A stretch of 64,000 bases of DNA from Neonectria sp. B-13 (lineage: Eukaryota; Ascomycota; Sordariomycetes; Hypocreales; Nectriaceae), in NCBI GenBank assembly GCA_002682825.1, contig NOKP01000013.1, positions 1,081,351 to 1,145,350 of the forward strand, read 5' to 3'. Under the pieces are notes generated by a model. It was not told the DNA's origin. It was given only the letters and a program-made list of their open reading frames with translations, and made no database searches. This document shows, one piece after another, positions 37,411 to 49,589 of the stretch. The position numbers were made by a program, and so were the translations under genes. The first letter of the stretch is position 1; each line of letters begins with the position of its first letter.

Positions 37411-37462
37411 ACCAAGTTAAAGAGCTAGACCAGGACCAGAACCAGGACCAGAACCAAAAACT
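37411..37462. repeat. AGACCA/GGACCAGAACCA low-complexity repeat
   Basis: Imperfect tandem units of ACCAGGACCAGA lie upstream of the kinase gene and close to the assembly gap. Confidence 0.75.
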
Positions 37463-37667
37463 GGAGTTTAGTGCTCTGTAAGCCAGGGCGGGCTACGACT
37501 GCTACGGCGACACAACAGACAGCCCAAAACGGGTGCTGGTGGATGGGTTGGGGTGTGTCTTGGACAAACAAGCTCTACCTCAGTAAGTAAGGGTCGAGGT
37601 CAGCGGTCCTATCTCTTTGGGCTACACGTGTAGGGGTACGGACGGGGATTGAGACCCTGAATTGACG

Positions 37668-37767
37668 NNNNNNNNNNNNNNNNNNNNNNNNNNNNNNNNN
37701 NNNNNNNNNNNNNNNNNNNNNNNNNNNNNNNNNNNNNNNNNNNNNNNNNNNNNNNNNNNNNNNNNNN
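37668..37767. other. Assembly gap (100 N)
   Basis: Exactly 100 undetermined bases, the usual placeholder for a gap of unknown size. The right flank is G-rich. Any protein translated across it is meaningless. Confidence 0.99.
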
Positions 37768-38372
37768 CGCCGAGGGCCCTCTCATGGTACCTCCACTACG
37801 AGCGCCGAGGAGCGGGGGGGGAAGTAAAAGCGTGTGCTGGGGACATGTACCGTGCTGGAGGGAGGGGCGTTTTGGTAGGGGCCTTGGGGCCCTACAGGGG
37901 GTGGGCTACTAATGGGGTCCCATCGATGCCGCAACGGGGGTTGTTCCAGACAGGTGGGGGGCTACCTTGGCCACTAGGGTCAGGGCTCGTGGGGCGCCCA
38001 CCCGCCCACCCCAGGGCAGGGATGTGCTCATGCAGTGACGATCAGAATACGACCCAAAGTGGGAAGACTCTTGGCTTGTTTGGAGGAAATTCTACGGTGA
38101 GACAGAAAGTTGGAAGGCGGAATTGACGGGTTTAAGTGAGCGAGAACGTTGGAGCCCGGAAATGTTGCGCAGAGTTGACGGTACGGTTATGGCTGATAAG
38201 TATATCTACTGGCTATACGGCTATGTCGGTGAGTTGAAGTCGGGTGTTGAGGTGTTGAAGTGTTCCAGGTTGGTCGCCCGGGGAGAGCTACTAGTAGCTA
38301 TCCAAGTCACTAACAAAGAGACCCAGGGCGTGGTATGTCTCTCAGGTTTGCCCGTCCCCAGCTCGTTAAGCT

Positions 38373-38484
38373 CCCAGCTATCCAGCTCCCCAGCTCTCCC
38401 CAGCTCCCCAGCTCACGACGCAGTCGATCTTGGTGCGGAACTATTGCGGTTGCGCCGTCAGGTTGCGCCGTCAGGTTGCGCCAG
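38373..38484. repeat. CCAGCTC-rich and GTTGCGCCGTCAG tandem repeats
   Basis: Repeated CAGCTCCC units run at about 38373-38415. Then GTTGCGCCGTCAG occurs about 2.6 times at 38449-38482. Confidence 0.75.
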
Positions 38485-41006
38485 CACAGCATGTTCGTGC
38501 ACACAGCTGCACTTGCACCTCGCCTGTGCTGTGCCGCGACCAACAGCACGATCCGAGTTATCACATCCTCTAATTATGCGTGCATCTGCAAGCTACTGTA
38601 CGTCCGTTGACCCGATCGATACACAATCATTTGACCCGTTGAGGGGAGTTGCAGTGTTGGTCGCTGGACATCCACCCACCATCTCCACTGCGGCAAAGCT
38701 CCTCTGCCGCCCGCAAAACTAAGGTAGTTCCGAGCAAACTGGCGTCGACCTACCTCGCAGCAAGTAGTACATACTTTGTCTAGGCACCCGGGGGAAAGTT
38801 ATCGGTGGAAACAGCAAGCTACTGCTGCATCGCTGTCGTCTTTCTCAAGACGGTTTGGCTGCGGCTGTTTTCGCGTTGGAGCCTTAATTTAGCTGTCGTT
38901 TAGCTGTCGTTGGCTAGCGTTGCACAACATGTACTACCTTAGATAAGCAAGTAGTGCCTCCTATGGAAGCCTGACGGAGAATTGAGAGCATCTTGCAATA
39001 CGGCATCTTGACCGCGACGACATCTGATGTTTCCAGCGCCCATGTACGAAGTAGATGCTACACTTTTGTCCGGCAAGGTGATGAGAGAGGGTTACAGCGC
39101 ACCGGCTACTACCTAACCAACTTACCCATGTTGCTTGTGGTGGTTCCGAACTAAGTACTAGGTAAGTACGTAGCAGGCCCGCTCACCAGTGGCGAAAATG
39201 TATCCGCGATCCTACCAGCGAAAGCTTCCTCTCCTCCATCGTCCATCTCCACCTCCACCTCTCCGCTTCAGCATCGCTTCCACTCCCCTCTTCTTGACGA
39301 GCTGCGGCCACAGCCTACCACCGTAAAATCCAACGAACAAGCAAGATCATCATCATGGATTTTAGTGCACTCCCAGCCCTAGCCCCAATGCTAGCAGTGA
39401 TACAGCCCATGAAGAAGTCTCCCGGATGCTTCATACGGTCGCGACCACACGTCGCTAGGCAGAATACGATTTCCTAGACACACCACAACTAAGTCAGTTC
39501 GCGCAATCCAACCCGAATCCTTCTAACGGTCTCAATGTCCAGCTTGCCAGCTTCAATGCCAAGCCTGGGTGGAACTCCCGGCAAATGGACCATCCATGGG
39601 CACACTCTCACACAGAATGCTTGCTCTCTCACTCACATACGAAACTCACACACCACTACTCGCTGGCCCTGTCGTGAGTTCCCCACTCCAAGAAAATGCA
39701 CGACACAGGAGACACAGAGAGGCTGGCGAATGAGATCTTTCTCCCGCAGGCACCAGATGGACATCGAACGGGGAAAGCAACGAAACGAAGCATCTCGGGA
39801 ATGGACCACGGCCTAGCCAAGCTACTGCCCGTTCCCCAGTCCGACCAGGATCGAGCGACCAGCGGTGGAGGTACGAATAATCAAAGCTGCTGCTTGCAAC
39901 GTGGCGATGCCGGCGGCAAATAATGACTTTTCCGTCTTCACAAGGCCGGAAGGTTCAGAAGCCGACCGTGTGGACTCCGTGGCACTTGAAGCCCCGTAGG
40001 GCAATCGTAAGGTCTAGACAAAGATCCATGCGCTTCTTCGATGCCAAGCCTGGACCAAGCATCTGTGTTCCCACCCCGGCCGCACGCATCCTGGCCGCGG
40101 CTTGCGCCAGCCATGTCTCTCGCGTCTCGCCTCGCCGGCCGCCCGCCCTCCAGGTTTCTAGACCAGCTGGAACCTCCATGGACCCTGCACCTTTTGGACG
40201 TCTAGGCCCAGGTAGACCGCTGAGCTCAGCAGTCCAATTCACAGACCTCTACGGAGTACAAACCGGAAGGGTCGGGTCCCATGGACGTCCAGCGTGTTTG
40301 CAGAGCATGCCGCCGTGGCTCTCCAAATCCATTCATTCATCAGTGACGATCTATCATCCTCACGGACCGGACCCTGGATACCTGGAGGTGTGTGTGGCTG
40401 TTTCGTCCACACTTTTTGACCCTTGGACCCTGGGTTTCGAGTGCTGCCAGAACTGCGGATGCATGCTCTGACCGAGCCTTACCAAACACCATCCGGGCAT
40501 TTTGGTGTGTGGGGACCCATCACCACTCGCCTCAGCCTCCGCTACTACTGTACGGATTGGCTCCCTCGATCGAAATATTTCCCTCGGCTACCGAGAGTCG
40601 CCCCAAACGCCCGGTTCTGCCTCCTTCCTCCATTTCTGGATCCAATCACTACCGAGCCCGATCGTGGCCGAGCCCGCTTTGCCGATCATCTCCAATTTTG
40701 ATCGGCGCCTTTCCCAAACCCGCAAAGCGCACGACGTCATAAGAGCTCAAAAATCTCAGGTCCACGATCCCCGTTGCCTTCCCCTGGTTCCTCAGAACCC
40801 TTAGGCCCTTGGCTACTATGATGCATGACGAGCATGACGATGGCCTGTCAAGCCTCTTTCGCTACATCATCATCACTGGCGTGTGTCATTGCAGACAATG
40901 AAGTCATCGCTCACGCATCGCATACAACAGTGCAGGGTGAAGGTGGGTATTATTGAGTAAGCTTCTTAGAAACTACTGACCAACGAAGGCAGAGACATGC
41001 TTGCCT

Positions 41007-42303
41007 CTATCGTGAGTTTTCTTTCATCTTCCCGCATGTTGAGCATGTCCACCACTGCCGATCCATCTCGGTTCCGCAGAAACTACAATGCCACACCTGC
41101 GGCGCCACGAGCACGGCAGGTTGTGATGAGACGATCCTTTGGCGGGGTTTTGGAGGACTCTGGGTGAGGTCGATGATCGGCTGCTTTCGTGAGCGCTCTG
41201 GCGATCTGGATCGGCGAGGTTTCGACTTCTCTCCTACGAATCGCTCCGACCCGCAAGCTTCACAGCACAGAAATTTTACGGGATTGAGCAACGTACAAGT
41301 TGCACATGTCCAGTCCTGTGGCTCGTCCGTTCCCTCAGAAACGTCCTGTCCGCGCTTGGCATAATGATCTCTTCCAAAACCCGGCGCATCAACCGGGGGC
41401 GCTCTCCCGACTCCCGGGTCTCTGGCCATCACGGAGCCGCCTCCATTGCCGGTGGGGTTTTCAGCCGTAGGCGGAATGTAGGAACTTCCATACTTGACCA
41501 GTTCGTCTTCCTGGACCAGCTCCCACAGAGCCTGTGAGATGGCCGCCTCATTTGCCTCGTCTTCTTCCGCCTGCGTCCGGAATCCATTTCTCGTTGCGGT
41601 ATCCGCAATGCTCCGAATTTGAGAGTCACTCAGCTTATCCGTCGCACAGCCCTTGAGCGTCTTGGTCCGTCTGTCCACGGCATCAGCGATGACGCTCCGT
41701 ATGTCCTCACCAGGTCGCGGAGCTGCTCCTCCTAGCCGTTTACCGCCGCCAGTCCCGGTGGGCAGTGCTCGACGCTTCTCGGCGGCGTCTCTAGCCAGCC
41801 GACGTGCCTCACGCGGTGGCATCCGAGCGCCTCCCAGTCGCCGGCCTGTTGAGAGGAAGCCCTCGCCGGTGTAGCCCTTGAGAAGCAAACCCTGATGCTC
41901 ATCGCGAAGTTGGTCCCAAAGGGCATTGAATTTCGCGTCGTGAGGGCCTTGGACAATGTGGGCGAGTTCGTGAAGCATGGTGTCGATGACGCTCTCGATG
42001 GGTAAAAACTGGCTCCGGTCCCCAGGGTGCCGCAGGCGAAGGCATATCTTTCTTCCCCGATCCACATTCAGACCTTTATCTCTGTTCAGTGTCTTGAAAC
42101 GGTGAACCACAGGATGCGAACATACCAAGCAGGTTGGCCTGATCAGGGTAGAACTCGGCAAGCTCCCCAACCTTCCAGTTCCGGGCTCTCATTATCGGCT
42201 TCACGATCGATGCCACCTTCTTCAGCGAATGTAGTGCATCGCTGGCCCTAGGGAAGCCTGCCAGGTGCACGTAAGAAAGAACCAGCGTATCACTTTCGGA
42301 CAT
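41007..42303 (-). CDS. wss1: WLM-domain metalloprotease (Wss1/SPRTN type)
   Basis: Two exons (42303-42126 and 42073-41007) with a 52-base intron (GTATGT donor, AAAG acceptor), 414 aa. Wss1 is a DNA-dependent protease that removes DNA-protein crosslinks and acts with SUMO and Cdc48/p97. The WLM domain fills the N-terminal half. The active site is HELAH at 94-98, followed by His 104 (HIVQGPHD). About 150-160 there is an RxxxxxAAxxR pattern that matches the p97-binding VIM consensus. Two zinc-ribbon fingers of RanBP2 type follow: WTCATCTLLNPVKFLCCEACG and, at the C-terminus, WHCSFCGTEMDRQWWTCSTCG. Between them a hydrophobic core IIDLT resembles a SUMO-interacting motif. Together these match the known Wss1 layout well. 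Confidence 0.93.
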
Positions 42304-42999
42304 GTTTTGTTGTTCAGTGTTGTGGAGTTGTTACAATACGGAAGGTGATGTGCATGCAACGTGTGTTCCAAGGGATTGGAAGCCGACTCTCAAACGTCAA
42401 GATAATGTGGTAGGGCACAAGATAATTGAGTCTCAAGTCGAGCCCATATCAGCGATTTGTGGCCAAGTTGTTGAGCGTTGCTCTACCGGCCACGTCAAAT
42501 GACTGATGCCTTGGGCCACATTCGTCTTGAGAGGCGTAAGTTGATCAGGGTTGGTTATGCAAGCTGACTGGAATCAGTCTAGAAATTTCCAAGCCCGTCC
42601 ACAAACTGATTACTAATCTACACCTTGCTTCATGACAGAACTCCAAAGTTTCCCTCTTCAGAGGTGAATGCTTGTGTATCTATGCTGTAAGAGAGACCGA
42701 TGGAACGCTGTGTGGTTGTTTCGGGAGTTAACTACCAATGATCTCCCTAGGTTTGAGTCGTGCGGGTTGAGGTGCGCACTCTCAAGGTGAATCACAACTC
42801 TTTCATAGCTGTGTCCTAGTCTCGACTACGGACACCACTTTCAATATTCCTTGCCAGGGTACTGTTTTATAGATGCTGGTCATCGATCTATGCTTTCTAT
42901 CCTTTGTCCGTTCGCAACTTGGTGTCGCGTTGCCCGAATGTTCTCGTCAAATATCATCCCTCCGCCCAGCCTCTAGCACACATCGACCACGACAATATC
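42304..42999. other. Intergenic region
   Basis: About 700 bases upstream of the Wss1 gene and downstream of the methyltransferase gene. No gene recognised. Confidence 0.5.
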
Positions 43000-44007
43000 T
43001 CAAAGAGGCTTCGTGGCCAATCCCCTCAGTCTCACATATGAAATTACTTCCCCTCCTCCAGGGTTCTTACAGACCACCTTCAGCACCTCAGCACACTCCT
43101 TAATGGCCTCCTCTCTCTCCTCCGTTGGCACCGCGTCCAGAAGCTGGCTCGCAAACAACCTCACCCAGCCCTCCACGCCTCCCTTGTCCGCCTTGGTCGG
43201 CCGCCACTCCCGCTCCGCCTTCTCCACCACGAACCCGACCTGCTCGAGCTGCGCGGTGACCCACGCCTCGTCGGGGAAGAACCACGGGTCCGCAGCCAGT
43301 GCGGCGGACATGCCGACGCGGCGGGCCACGGCCATGAGGACGGCCGCCCGCATCTCGCTAACGTTGGACTGGCCGCCCATCTCGAAGGCGAAGGTGCCGC
43401 CGGGGGCGAGCGCCGCGTACACGCCCTTGAAGAGGTCGGGCCGCGTGGCCTCCGGGCGCAGAATCCAATGCATCGCGGCGTTGGAGAAGACTTTCGTGAA
43501 AGTGCCCTTCTGCAGCTCGGGCCTAGAGACGAGTTGCGTGGCGTCGATGGCTAGAGGAGAACGTGTGAGTCGTGGTTCTCAAGAAATAGGGAGATATGTA
43601 AAACGCACTCTCAAAGGTGCTGTTTTTCGAATCCTTGCACAACTCGCGCGCCGAGTCGATCATCGAAGCAGAACTATCGATGCCAACCATCGATCCATTG
43701 CCCTGAGCCAAAATCTTTGCGAACTCGGCGTTCAGAATTCCATCTGTAACCAGCGTCAGCTCAAACCGCCCATCCAAAGTAGCAGGAAACTCACCACCGC
43801 AGCCAACATCAAGGAGGACATCGTCCTTCTGGAGATCCAGCCACTGGACAACCTTTCCTGCGAGCTTGGGCACAAATGATGCCACGTTCTGGTACTCCTG
43901 TACCCGCGTGTAAGTCGTAGCGTCCTAGCTCCAGCTCTAAGGCTGTGGGTCCAGAAACAGCAGGGAGAACGTACATTTGAGGTCCAACGATCTTTTTCAG
44001 CGGCCAT
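43000..44007 (-). CDS. Class I SAM-dependent methyltransferase
   Basis: Four exons: 44007-43975, 43897-43795, 43743-43609 and 43550-43000. The introns are 77, 51 and 58 bases, and the product is 273 aa. The start MAAEKDRWTSN is followed across the first intron by EYQNVASFVPKL, the usual opening of this fungal family. Motif I DVLLDVGCGDGIL is split by intron 2, and only this splice restores GCGDG. MVGIDSSASMIDSAREL is motif II. DATQL and FSNAAMHWI, typical of the methyltransferase-11/25 (trans-aconitate methyltransferase-like) fold, follow intron 3. The C-terminal half has PGGTFAFEMGG. It uses S-adenosylmethionine; the acceptor substrate is unknown. It is cytosolic by lack of targeting signals. 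The amidase gene lies 425 bases upstream on the same strand, but a shared role cannot be shown. Confidence 0.92.
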
Positions 44008-44432
44008 GATTGCACAATTGAGCTCGGAAAGCTGTACTATTGTGAGGTTATGATGATTGTTAGGATATATGGAAGAAAACGGCTGTTCTTTTATACCCAT
44101 GGCCGAACTGCGCTTCTTACTTTGAGGGGAAGCTCGGTTTGAGGCGGCGCCGAGATCGGAGCCCTGGTCCCCGGATCCTTCAACACCAGAGATGAGCGCC
44201 CCAGTATCATTACCTTTTACTTGAACCTGATTTGCTAACAAAAAGATCCCGGTTATTTCGGCATTGGAGCTATTGAACATTTATGTGGGATTTACGGTTT
44301 CGAGGCCCTGCTCTTATCCTTGTGGATGATACTTTCTAGCGTAGTCTTGGGTCAATGTTTAGGCCAACGACCACGCATTCTTCATCATTATTGCAGGAGG
44401 TCAAGGGCATTGTTTTCCTCGCAAACCCTCAA
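44008..44432. other. Intergenic region
   Basis: About 425 bases of methyltransferase promoter and amidase 3' side. An open frame extends the methyltransferase frame upstream but carries no family signature. Confidence 0.5.
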
Positions 44433-46224
44433 TTAGTCAATCTCAAGCTGCGGGAACCTGTCCTCGTCTAGGGCATCCTCGATCCTCCCCATTATAGTCA
44501 ACACCTTCTCCTCTTCCAGCCGCCGTCCCACGACCTGGATGCCAACGGGCAAGCCATGCATGGCCTTTGCGTCATACAGCTTATACGCGCCCTGGGCAAC
44601 TCCGTTGAGCTTGTTCAGCTTGAAGTCGCTTGGTAATTGATCCTTGACCTTGTCTACGTGCGTAACCGGCATAACTCCAGCCGAGTAATCCAACTACGGC
44701 AGTAAGCGAAGTGTCAAGCTAGTCGAGGAGTGGCTGGACTTACCAAGTTGAAGAGAAACGTGTACCCACAGCTACTCACAGCATGATGCATTCCCTTGTG
44801 AGGCACTGCGGGGGTTGCGTTCGGCGGAGCAATCAGGCAGTCGATATCGGTCTCATCCCACCAGTCGAACCATTTCCGCTTGTAAGCTTCCCGCTTCGCG
44901 TTGAGCTGCCAAATTTGATATCCAGTCTGGGGCTTCCAGTTTTCGAGAAGTCCTAACCAGATGGGGTCTCGCCGGATGTACTTGACCCAGAGATAATGCA
45001 GGTACCTGATGGGTCGGGAAAGCTCCATGTACCACCTCATCTGAGCCACGCCGGGATCGTTCTGTTCTCCCCTGCGGAAGAATGACATGGCCGTCTCGAG
45101 GCCGTCACTATTGATGAGGATAGATGCGAGACATAATGCCTCGTATGGTGATGGGGGGTCGATCTCCACTATCTCATGTCCAGCTTTCCTGAGAGCGGCT
45201 TCGGTCGTCTCCAAAGCTCTCTTACAAGCAGGGCTGGGGTCCACAACTCCATCTGTGCGAAAGATACCAATCCTTAGTTTCCTGTGGGAGTATTCTCGCT
45301 CAATCTGGGATCTCCAAGGAAGGGGATGGCAGGAATAGTCATAAGTCCAGGGTTTCATCTGGATAAAAGCTCGTGTAAAGTATGTCAAGTCGTCCAAGGT
45401 CCGGGCCATGGGACTATAGACCGCAGGCACGCCGTCCTGTCCAGGCATGCTAGTGCACACTCCAGTCTTAAGCCATCGGCCTGTTGAGCACTTCAAGGCG
45501 TAGACTCCTGAGAAGTGAGCTGGCACGCGAACACTACCGGCAACGTCACTGCCAATGCCGATTCGGCCGCCGAGCGCCAGGAGAGCACCTTCACCTCCGG
45601 TTGATCCGCCAGGTGTGTATTTGTTGTTGTACGGGTTGGTGCTTTGCCCCCAAACATCGTTGGATGACTCGAAGCTGAGGAGGGTAATGGGAACGTTGGT
45701 TTTGACATAGGGAACTGCGCCAGCATCCTTGAGCAGTCTTGTCATTGCTCCATCAATTGGCTTGGCATTGCCCACATTAACGCTCATGCCTACTGTGCTA
45801 TCATAGCCGCCGACATCAATTGTGTCTTTCAAGCTCACAGGAATACCGGCTAAGGGTCCGTCGAGGTTGATGGATCCGTCTCTTAGCCACTTCTCGGCAT
45901 CGGGGAGCATGATCTCCGTAAGACAGTTGGTCTTAGTGTGGGCCTTCAGGGCAACTTTGCCGTAGGTGCCGAGGTAATCAATCGCCTTCCTTGGGTCCTG
46001 TTGCACATCTTCGACAAGTTCCTCAATGGGCTTATCCAGGATGTCTCGATCCAAGACACTAAAGGGGCCATGATATGACCGAAGGGCCTTGATGCGAGCG
46101 ACTCGCTGGTCTTGCTTGAATCTACTAACACCATCTTAGCTCAAAGAACGGCACGTAGGCAAGGGATTATGTAAGGAAGCAAGTACCAGTCTCGACGATG
46201 TTGCAAAGTCTCCAGGAGGAACAT
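44433..46224 (-). CDS. Amidase-signature enzyme, FAAH-like
   Basis: Exons are 46224-46187 (less certain), 46124-44744 and 44693-44433. The introns are 62 and 50 bases, and the product is 559 aa. The amidase-signature triad is visible: Lys about 112 in PVSLKDT, Ser about 187 in GGSTGGE, and nucleophile Ser about 210 in GSDVAGSVRVPA. Conserved FAAH-like stretches include NCLTEIMLPDAEKW, CSTGRWLKTG, YSPMARTLDDL and, across the last intron, LFNLLDYSAGVMPVTHVDK. The end is GLPVGIQVVGRRLEEEKVL. The family hydrolyses fatty-acid amides or simple aliphatic/aromatic amides. The first exon (MFLLETLQHRRD) is the only one of three frames whose phase fits the TTAG acceptor at 46125, but a longer or different 5' end is possible. 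It is divergent from the DUF1776 gene. Confidence 0.92.
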
Positions 46225-47658
46225 GACGACGTGTAGCCCACCAATTGGGAGAGCTATCGGCGTGAGGAAGGGAAATCAAACACCTAGATGAAGCTGAAAG
46301 AAGAATAGAGGCGAATTTGACTGACGTAGGTAATGTAGAAGTTTAGACAGAGCTAAACCAGGTCACGGGTTCTCAGATAACAGAGTTCTCTGGTGCCGAT
46401 GTTGGAGTGGGACCGCTGGTAGCCGCCATTTTCTCTCCCCGCAGTGTGTCTTCATCCGGCAACAATTTACCAAGGCATGTGGCGGGGGTGCTACAGGGGG
46501 GGCTCCGAGCCGCAACCGTTACGGCGAGAAAAAGGAACTGTCCCACGGAAAGAGTCTGTGAGGTGTAGCTTCTAGCGGTGTTCAATTACCTGAGGGTTTA
46601 GAATCCGTTTTGATACTTTTTTGTTTTGTTTTTATGATTCACAGTTGTCCCTGCGCGCCCGATAGACTTACTGCGTATGCCTTCGTTGGCGCAGCTCGGT
46701 AATTCCACTATGAGAGCCCATGGCTGGATTGAGATTCGCTTCCCGTGCTGTATACTTTTCGGTATCGACTCGGACTTATCAGCGCTTGCGACTGGAGGGC
46801 AAGCCTACTTGGATACATGTTCCAGTTGCCCAGTAGCCCCCAAAGTAGGGTCGTCGTCTGCACGTCGTCTGCATGTTCGAAGTCAGTTCAAAGCGCTGCA
46901 ACGGGAGCGTCACAATCTACCGTCGCATTGCACATGTGGTTAATATCGGGATAAATCCGTATTATTACGTAACTGTCTTTCCTTCAGCCTTTTTTTTTAA
47001 AGTTGACCTCATGATGACTCGTTATCAGTATTCATGAAGCATTGACGAGACGAGTTCTCTAACGGAGCTTCGTACAGTGTCGATTATCATTTGCCAAGTT
47101 CAAGACGCAATCCCACAAAGAGTAGCACTGCTAGCAGTGTGCCCAGCAAGCTCTTCACAAGAAGGGGATTATAAGTACATTCACATGCTTCAAATTATTT
47201 TAGCGATACGAAGCACGGGTTGTGTGCTTTTTCTTTCTTCATCACTATTTGCTCAATGGAGCTTTATCGGCTAACCCATGTTCAATGAGGAGCCGGAGAT
47301 AAAGAGCCGGTTCCAGTTGAACGACCAAAAATGTTTCACCGGATCTACGCAACCGGTTACACGCTCCGAGACCTGAGCTTCCACTTATCTTGCAATTTAA
47401 AAATTCGTATCTAATTGAATGCCATGTCTAGACTTAGGGCAAAAATCGTGGATTTAATCGAAGGCTGGAGGACTTGGATTAGTTGGTAGATACTTCGTAC
47501 GCAACTAGGACCCAACCACCGGATGAAAATCCCGAGGTCCGTGCACTAGACGGTGCGCGAACTCGGCAATCAAGCTTCTCCACCAGCATGAAAGTCCAAT
47601 ATCGTCATATGGGCCCAACCCGACTTTCTTTCTTTCCTGTCACCCACAACCCATCATC
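46225..47658. other. Intergenic region between divergent genes
   Basis: About 1.4 kb, AT-rich between about 46600 and 47470, with short open frames only. It must hold the promoters of the amidase and DUF1776 genes. Confidence 0.5.
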
Positions 47659-49276
47659 ATGTCGGCAGATGACAACAAGTTCCTCGACGTGGTGAGTGCT
47701 GTCGATCCCTTACATCTCCCCGCAAACTGACAAGGCCCTCGCAGCTCAACGGCGTTACTGTGCACCTCCGCCGCTACTCCGAGGATGTTGCCCAATTCCT
47801 CGATGTCAACGTCGACCGAGCCGCCGTTATCGTCCGCGAAACTCTTGCCTCGACAGAATGGATCCCCGAAGTGGTGAGGCCCAGGGTTCCCGTCAAAGCC
47901 CCAGTGACGATCGTGGCACTGTCGCGGATGGAGAGGGTGCAGGACTGGCTGGCGAGGCACAAAATCCTGACCGGCATTATTGTCATCACATGCGGAACCG
48001 TTGTGTTCCACGGATACAGGACGAGTCTTCTCTACAGGAAAACAAGGAGAGCCAAGAGGGCACGGAATGGCGGCCGTACCGAGGTGGTCGTCATTGCAGG
48101 CTCTCCGACGCTGCCTTTGACCAAGTCGTTGTCCCTCGACATGGAGAGGCGAGGGTTCATCGTCTACATCGTTTGCAACGCCGCCGAGGATGAGTCCACG
48201 GTCCAAGCCTTGGCGAGACCAGACATCCGGCCGTTCAGCATCGATACCACCGATGTGAGTTTTGTCCTGTGCTTGCTGAAAATTTCCATGGTTGCTAACT
48301 GCAGAATCAGCCTCCGAATGCCGGTGTGGCCATCGAGCGATTCGCCCTCTTCCTCCAGTCACCACAAGCTCCTGGTCCCAAGATGAAGCCTAACCAACTG
48401 GTCTTGACGTCGATCATCCTTATCCCGAGCCTCCACTATCAGACGTCTCCGATTGCTACAATCCCGCCTTCAAGCTTCGCCGACCTTTTCAACACCCACC
48501 TCCTCCAGCCGATCCTCACAATCCAGGCATTTTTGCCACTTCTCACCTCCCGTCTGAACCCTATCGGTGAGAAATGGGTGCCGCCCAAGGTCCTCGTCTT
48601 TACCCCCTCCATCATTTCGTCCATCAATCCGCCTTTTCACGCCCCCGAGGCGACGGTGTGCTCGGCACTGTCAGCCTTCACCGAAGTCCTCACCGCCGAA
48701 CTTCGCCCACTTGATATCCCTGTCACCCACATGCAGCTAGGCACGTTTGACTTCTCCAGCTTTGTGCCCACTCGGGGAGCGATGCCACATCAGGCGCTCG
48801 TCTCTAGTGGAAATCCCGAAGACACCCTAGTCTGGCCCGATGGCGCTCGTCACGTCTACGGCCGGAACTTTGTTGCCCAGACGAGCTCCGCCATCTCTGG
48901 AGGTCGAATCCGCGGCCTTCGGGGCAGCTCGCTTCGAGGCCTCCATAGCACCGTCTTTGATGTCATCGACGGGTCCATCACCGCCGACACCGTACGAGTC
49001 GGCCTGGGAGCCAGCGTCTACGGCTTCGTGGGACGATGGGCACCCCGAAGCCTCGTTTCGTGGATGATGGGGATCCGCAAGGTGGATGAGCTGTCGACCT
49101 GGAAGACAAGCTCGTATGAAGGATCCGACGAAGAGTCGGAAGATGGGTCGGAGGCAGAGGGAAGCGAGAATGGTGAGACTTCACATGAGTTCATCGCCGT
49201 TCCCTCGGAATCTCACGTGTGGAACTCTGAGGGAGAAGGCGTTACCTGGACGCCTCAGGCGTCCGACACCAACTGA
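47659..49276 (+). CDS. DUF1776-domain protein (SDR-like)
   Basis: Three exons: 47659-47691, 47745-48254 and 48305-49276. The introns are 53 and 50 bases, and the product is 504 aa. The short first exon gives MSADDNKFLDV. A membrane-span-like stretch (ILTGIIVITCGTVVFHGYRTSLL) follows at about 100-122. Then comes a Rossmann-like region with EVVVIAGSPTLPLTKSLSLDMERRGFIVYIVC, PNAGVAIERF, and a C-terminal part with SALSAFTEVLTAELRPLDIPVTHMQLGTFD, which resembles the helix and strand after the SDR active site. This matches the fungal DUF1776 family (yeast YNL181W/Pbr1-like oxidoreductases, probably ER-bound). A canonical SDR YxxxK is not obvious, so enzymatic activity is uncertain. The C-tail is acidic (GSDEESEDGSEAEGSENGE). 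Confidence 0.9.
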
Positions 49277-49589
49277 AACGGGTGAAACTTAACGGCCAAT
49301 TCCAACATTGTATGCAGCATTTAACGATGGGTCATGTATGAAAAACGAACTACTCTGCTAATAGATGCCGTCACGACTCTACTTCTGGTTACATAATGTA
49401 TCACAAAAGCTCTCCACATTTACATTGTCAAGCGTCTTGTGTGCTTCGCTGCCATATCCTTAAGCGATGGACCATGGAACATACATGCAGTCCCCTGCCA
49501 GGCCATTTTCCCGTGCTAAATCCCATGAGGGTATCATAAATCTTATACAGTCCCCAGAATCATCAATCCGATATTCCCATTTCTTCCCA
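49277..49589. other. Short intergenic region between convergent genes
   Basis: About 310 bases separating two 3' ends. No gene seen. Confidence 0.5.

Larger units (their letters stand above)
36762..41006. other. Gene-poor region with assembly gap
   Basis: About 4.2 kb. The first 600 bases are probably the leader and promoter of the kinase. Purine/CCAGGA repeats and a 100-N gap follow, then sequence with short low-complexity repeats. A 39-codon frame starts at ATG 39355 after a CT-rich leader but stops at once. A 182-codon frame at 39923-40471 has no recognisable domain. I support no gene here. Confidence 0.5.

Noticed and set aside
37662..38126. 154-codon open frame
   Set aside because: It spans the 100-N gap, so the translation is not meaningful.
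39355..39474. Short ATG frame (MDFSALPALAPML) after a CT-rich leader
   Set aside because: Only 39 codons, and no downstream exon that continues it could be identified.
39923..40471. 182-codon open frame
   Set aside because: No domain, no homologous motif, biased composition (Arg/Pro/Ser) and no promoter or intron context; treated as chance.
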